Positions 5,059 to 7,759 of a DNA stretch of 7,759 nucleotides are shown here, piece by piece. This DNA is from an uncultured Oscillospiraceae bacterium (GTDB lineage Bacteria > Bacillota > Clostridia > Oscillospirales > Ruminococcaceae), in assembly GCA_910577365.1 (NCBI GenBank), contig CAJTMU010000103.1, forward strand, positions 1-7,759, read 5' to 3'. Every line of letters begins with the position of its first letter. Position 1 is the stretch's first letter. The notes under the pieces were generated by a model, which was not told the origin of the DNA, did no database searches, and worked only from the letters and a program-made list of their open reading frames with translations. Made by a program: the position numbers and the translations under genes.

Positions 5059-6510
5059 TCAAAAGTTGACTGCCGCCGCTTCGCCGATGTTCTTTTCCAC
5101 CGCGAACGCCGCGTTTAGCAGCGTCTGCTCGGAGAACTTACGCCCGATAAACTGCAATCCGACAGGCAGCCCCGCGATATTCCCACAAGGTACGCTTATT
5201 GCGGGCAGTCCCGCTATATTTACCGTTACCGTGCAGATATCCGCCGCGTACATCTTGGTTGGATCGCCCATGTTCTCGCCCAGCCTGAAAGCTGTTGACG
5301 GCGTGGCGGGAGTGGCGATAACGTCGCACTTCTCAAAAGCCTCGTTGAACTCCCTGACGATATCCAGCGCGACCAGTTTCGCTTTCTTGTAATAAGCATC
5401 AAAGAAGCCGCTGGACAGCACGAACGTTCCCAGCATTATCCTGCGCTTCACCTCGTCGCCAAAGCCCTCGCTGCGCGTCTTTTCATACATATCTGTCAGG
5501 CTTTCATAGCCCTCCGCGCGATAGCCGTACTTTACCCCGTCAAAACGGGCGAGATTGGAGCTTGCCTCCGCCGAGGAGATGATGTAATAGGCGTTCAGCG
5601 CGTATTTCGTGCTGGGCAGACTGATCTCAACTATCTCAGCGCCCTGCTTTTCAAGCTCCCTTACCGCCGCCATGACTGAGGTCTTTACGCTCTCGTCAAC
5701 GCCCTCCCCGAAATATTCCGCGGGAATGCCGATTTTCAGCCCCTTAACATTACTGTTCAGTCCCTTTGCGAAGTCGGGATATTCTCTGTCGGCGGAGGTA
5801 GCGTCCATGCCGTCGTGACCGCATATCAACCCGTAAAGCATGGCGCAGTCTGTAACGTTGCGCGCAAGCGGACCTATCTGATCAAGCGATGAGGCAAACG
5901 CGACAAGCCCGTATCTCGAAACCGACCCGTAAGTGGGCTTAAGACCCACAACTCCGCAGTAGGAAGCGGGCATTCTGATTGACCCTCCCGTGTCCGAGCC
6001 GAGCGACACAACCGCCGAACCCGCTGCGACAGCCGCCGCCGAACCTCCGGACGAACCGCCAGGTACGCGGTCAAGGTCGTGGGGGTTGTGCGTTTTCTTG
6101 AAGTGGGAGTTTTCGGTGGAGCTTCCCATGGCGAACTCGTCCATATTCAGCTTGCCCGTAACTATCATATCCGCGCCATTCACTCTCTCCATAACAAAGG
6201 CATCGAACGGCGGAACGTAATTGTAAAGCATTTTTGAAGCGCATGTAGTAAGCAGCCCCTTGGTGGAAATGTTATCCTTTATCCCTATCGGAATACCTGC
6301 CAGCGGGTGTCGCGCCTGCTTAGTCAGCCTGTTGTCAAGCTCCCGCGCTTTTTTGAGAGCCTCCTCGCGGCATATCGTGAGATACGCCCCCACCTTCGGC
6401 TCGGTGGCTTCCGCTCTGTCCAAAACGGACAGGGTTATCTCCTCGGAGCTGCATTCTTTTTTTGAGAGCATCTCCGACAGCTCGTGAGCCGATTTTTCGT
6501 ATAATTCCAT
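5059..6510 (-). CDS. gatA: Aspartyl/glutamyl-tRNA amidotransferase subunit A (amidase)
   Basis: A 483-residue amidase-signature enzyme, the glutaminase subunit of GatCAB, which releases ammonia from glutamine and channels it to GatB. The complete Ser-cisSer-Lys catalytic set is visible: Lys78 in GIPIGIKDN, the cis-Ser at 153 in PGGSSGGSAAAVAAG, and the nucleophile Ser177 in GSDTGGSIRMPA, each one position before the S. aureus numbering (79, 154, 178). Further family blocks are VTGKLNMDEFAMGSS (117-131), GLKPTYGSVSRYGLVAFASS (189-208) and SLDQIGP. The ATG is preceded by GGAAAGGA. It follows gatC after 19 bases and precedes the LRR gene by 60 bases. The protein is full length and intact, with no sign of decay. 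Together with GatB and GatC it indicates the organism makes Gln-tRNA and/or Asn-tRNA by transamidation. Confidence 0.98.
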   Translation of the reverse strand: MELYEKSAHELSEMLSKKECSSEEITLSVLDRAEATEPKVGAYLTICREEALKKARELDNRLTKQARHPLAGIPIGIKDNISTKGLLTTCASKMLYNYVPPFDAFVMERVNGADMIVTGKLNMDEFAMGSSTENSHFKKTHNPHDLDRVPGGSSGGSAAAVAAGSAVVSLGSDTGGSIRMPASYCGVVGLKPTYGSVSRYGLVAFASSLDQIGPLARNVTDCAMLYGLICGHDGMDATSADREYPDFAKGLNSNVKGLKIGIPAEYFGEGVDESVKTSVMAAVRELEKQGAEIVEISLPSTKYALNAYYIISSAEASSNLARFDGVKYGYRAEGYESLTDMYEKTRSEGFGDEVKRRIMLGTFVLSSGFFDAYYKKAKLVALDIVREFNEAFEKCDVIATPATPSTAFRLGENMGDPTKMYAADICTVTVNIAGLPAISVPCGNIAGLPVGLQFIGRKFSEQTLLNAAFAVEKNIGEAAAVNF

Positions 6511-6529
6511 TTTCTCTGTCCTTTCCGCT

Positions 6530-6802
6530 TTATTCCACTGTTTTGGGAACTACTACGCAGCCCGCCTGCATCTGCGGCGCGTTGGCAAGAAGCTCTTTTC
6601 TGGCTATCTTCTCCGTTCCCTCTATATCCTCGCGCAGCTTCATGGGGTGCTCTGGATCAAGCCCGCTCGCATCGCCGTCAAGCGCGGGGAGCTGCTCCAC
6701 CATAGCCACGATGCTTTCCATATCCTTTTCAAACTTCGCCAGCTTGTCGTCCTCAATACGCAGCCGCGCAAGCTTCGCGAGATGTTTAACGTCAATGCTC
6801 AT
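6530..6802 (-). CDS. gatC: Aspartyl/glutamyl-tRNA amidotransferase subunit C
   Basis: A 90-residue protein, slightly short for the family (about 95), that wraps around the GatA-GatB interface and stabilises the complex without a catalytic role. The N-terminal helix pattern VKHLAKLARLRIEDDKLAKF (5-24) and the following amphipathic helix MESIVAMVEQLPALD are typical. The loop then reads GLDPEHPMKLRED, corresponding to the conserved V-x-P-x-x-x-x-x-x-L-R-x-D region, followed by a C-terminal VVVPKTVE tail that matches the usual F-x-V-P-x-V-x-E end. A strong AGGAGGA precedes the ATG. It is the first gene of the gat operon, 186 bases after ligA on the same strand. Confidence 0.95.
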   Translation of the reverse strand: MSIDVKHLAKLARLRIEDDKLAKFEKDMESIVAMVEQLPALDGDASGLDPEHPMKLREDIEGTEKIARKELLANAPQMQAGCVVVPKTVE

Positions 6803-6850
6803 TTAAAATCCTCCTATTTTCGTCCGCTTACAAATACAAGCTTAAGTATG

Positions 6851-6877
6851 AGTATATATTCATGCAGCAGCTTTCAA
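6851..6877 (-). promoter_or_regulatory. Possible promoter of the gatC operon
   Basis: On the minus strand TTGAAA (6872-6877) precedes TATACT (6851-6856) by 15 bases, shorter than the ideal 17. A shifted reading with TTTTGA gives 17 but a poorer -35 box. The start would fall near 6844, leaving a leader of about 40 nt. Only a moderate match in an AT-rich spacer; the operon may also be read from ligA. Confidence 0.35.
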
Positions 6878-6936
6878 AAAAGGCTATTCGCAGCGTAAAA
6901 ATCGCAGAGCAGAGGCGGTCAAAGCGGAAATCCACT

Positions 6937-6965
6937 GCCCGCCCCGCTGGAAATTTTTCGCGGGC
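6937..6965. terminator. GC-rich stem-loop after ligA, doubtful terminator
   Basis: GCCCGC (6937-6942) and GCGGGC (6960-6965) form a 6-bp GC stem around a 17-base loop, 23 bases downstream of the ligA stop on the minus strand. No T-run follows on either strand (AGTGGATTT on the ligA strand), so it is at best a weak or structure-only signal. The spacer from 6803 to 6988 otherwise shows only the possible gatC promoter. Confidence 0.3.
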
Positions 6966-6988
6966 GAGTCACCAAGTGCAAGAATATT

Positions 6989-7759
6989 TTATTCATCAAT
7001 CATCTGCAAAAAACGCTCTTCAGTTATCACGGGTATTCCCAGCTCGTTGGCTTTTGTAAGCTTGCTGCCCGCTTCCTCACCCGCGAGAACGTAGCTTGTC
7101 TTTTTGGAAACCGAGCCGCTGCACTTTCCGCCGCGCTTTTCAATTATTTCCTTCGCCTGATCCCTTTTCAGCGTGGGGAGCGTTCCCGTAATCACGAAGG
7201 TCAGTCCCGCAAACTTGTCCGAGACCTTTGCGTCGGAATAGGTCATATTCAGCCCCAACGATTTCAGACGCTCTGTCAGCGCCCTCATATGCGGCTCGCG
7301 AAAGGCATTGTAGACGTTCTCCGCCAAGATATCCCCGAAGCCGTCTATCGCGGATATGTCGGATATCTCCGCGTTGGTTATCCCCTCCATATCGCCGAAT
7401 TTCTCACACAGCAGCGTCGCTGAGCGCTGACCGATACCCCTTATCCCCAGCGCGAAAACCAGCCTGTTAAGCTCGTTGGATTTTGATTTTTCTATCGAGG
7501 CAAGCAGGTTTTCCGCCGATTTCTCGCCGAAGCGCTCGAGCGCCGTAAGATCCTGCTTTGTAAGGGTATACAGGTCGGCGACGGTATGCACCAGACCCTC
7601 GCTTACAAGCTGCTCGACGATAGCCTCTCCAAGACCGTCTATGTTCATGGCGTTGCGCGAGGCGAAATGCTCTATCGAGCGCAGAAGCTGCGCGGGACAG
7701 TCTATGTTGCGGCAGCGTATCACCGCCTCGTCCTCGTCCCTTATCGCCTTTGAGCCGCA
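6989..7759 (-). CDS. ligA: NAD-dependent DNA ligase, C-terminal part
   Basis: The last 256 residues of LigA are present; the frame is open through the right edge, so the adenylation and OB domains are outside. LigA seals nicks in duplex DNA with NAD+ in replication and repair. The visible part starts inside the Cys4 zinc finger: CGSKAIRDEDEAVIRC followed by RNIDCPAQ gives three of the four ligands (visible residues 1, 16, 21). Four helix-hairpin-helix units follow: MNIDGLGEAIVEQL (38-51), LERFGEKSAENLLASI (about 74-89), ALGIRGIGQRSATLL (103-117) and IDGFGDILAENVYNAF (about 138-153). The C-terminal BRCT domain (about 182-256) contains GLTFVITGTLPTLKRDQA and VSKKTSYVLAGEEAGSKLTK. An internal GTG (7723) is not a start: upstream codons still match LigA. 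The ligA-gatCAB neighbourhood is widespread in Firmicutes. Confidence 0.97.
   Translation of the reverse strand, partial: CGSKAIRDEDEAVIRCRNIDCPAQLLRSIEHFASRNAMNIDGLGEAIVEQLVSEGLVHTVADLYTLTKQDLTALERFGEKSAENLLASIEKSKSNELNRLVFALGIRGIGQRSATLLCEKFGDMEGITNAEISDISAIDGFGDILAENVYNAFREPHMRALTERLKSLGLNMTYSDAKVSDKFAGLTFVITGTLPTLKRDQAKEIIEKRGGKCSGSVSKKTSYVLAGEEAGSKLTKANELGIPVITEERFLQMIDE

Noticed and set aside
6843..6900. Terminator-like GCTGCGAATAGCC followed by six T on the minus strand before gatC
   Set aside because: The stem is only about 3 bp, too weak for a terminator; the T-run more likely belongs to the promoter region.
7723..7759. GTG at 7723 as the start of a short ligA-like gene
   Set aside because: The twelve codons upstream to the window edge still match the LigA zinc-finger region, so the gene simply continues outside.

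Overview
The window looks like chromosomal DNA from an anaerobic Firmicute, most likely a gut Clostridia/Oscillospiraceae (Ruminococcus-like) bacterium. The evidence is the ligA-gatC-gatA-gatB gene order, a heterotrophic GatCAB amidotransferase, strong Gram-positive style AGGAGG ribosome binding sites, consensus TTGACA/TATAAT promoters, and a BspA-type leucine-rich-repeat protein of a kind common in that group. The taxon is inferred from gene content and protein style, not from a marker search.

Layout, right to left because most genes lie on the minus strand: the 3' two-fifths of ligA (NAD-dependent DNA ligase; its 5' part is outside the window); a 186-bp spacer; then gatC, gatA, a 500-codon ankyrin-like/LRR gene, and gatB. 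GatCAB converts Glu-tRNA(Gln) and/or Asp-tRNA(Asn) into the correctly amidated tRNAs. The LRR gene sits between gatA and gatB and overlaps the gatB start by 11 bases, so it is built into this operon. Left of gatB comes an AT-rich island of about 700 bp. Beyond it is leuC, with its own consensus promoter, followed 15 bases later by leuD, which runs off the left edge. LeuC and LeuD form isopropylmalate isomerase of leucine biosynthesis.

The island (about 1376-2037) is the most interesting part. It holds two small plus-strand genes: a 50-residue CopG-like ribbon-helix-helix repressor, behind a perfect promoter with a candidate operator, and an acidic 80-residue orphan protein. Between them, on the opposite strand, is a complete predicted small-RNA unit: TTGAAA-17-TATAAT promoter, a GAAA-capped 5' hairpin, and a 9-bp terminator stem followed by five T. 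The RNA would be about 67 nt and antisense to the mRNA segment joining the two small genes. The arrangement of small RHH repressor, countertranscribed RNA and downstream gene matches the copy-control layout of pMV158-family plasmids (copG-RNAII-repB), but the downstream gene is not a Rep protein and the neighbourhood is chromosomal. This reading is inference; the promoter, hairpins and small genes are directly visible.

No rRNA, tRNA, CRISPR array, transposase or known riboswitch was seen.
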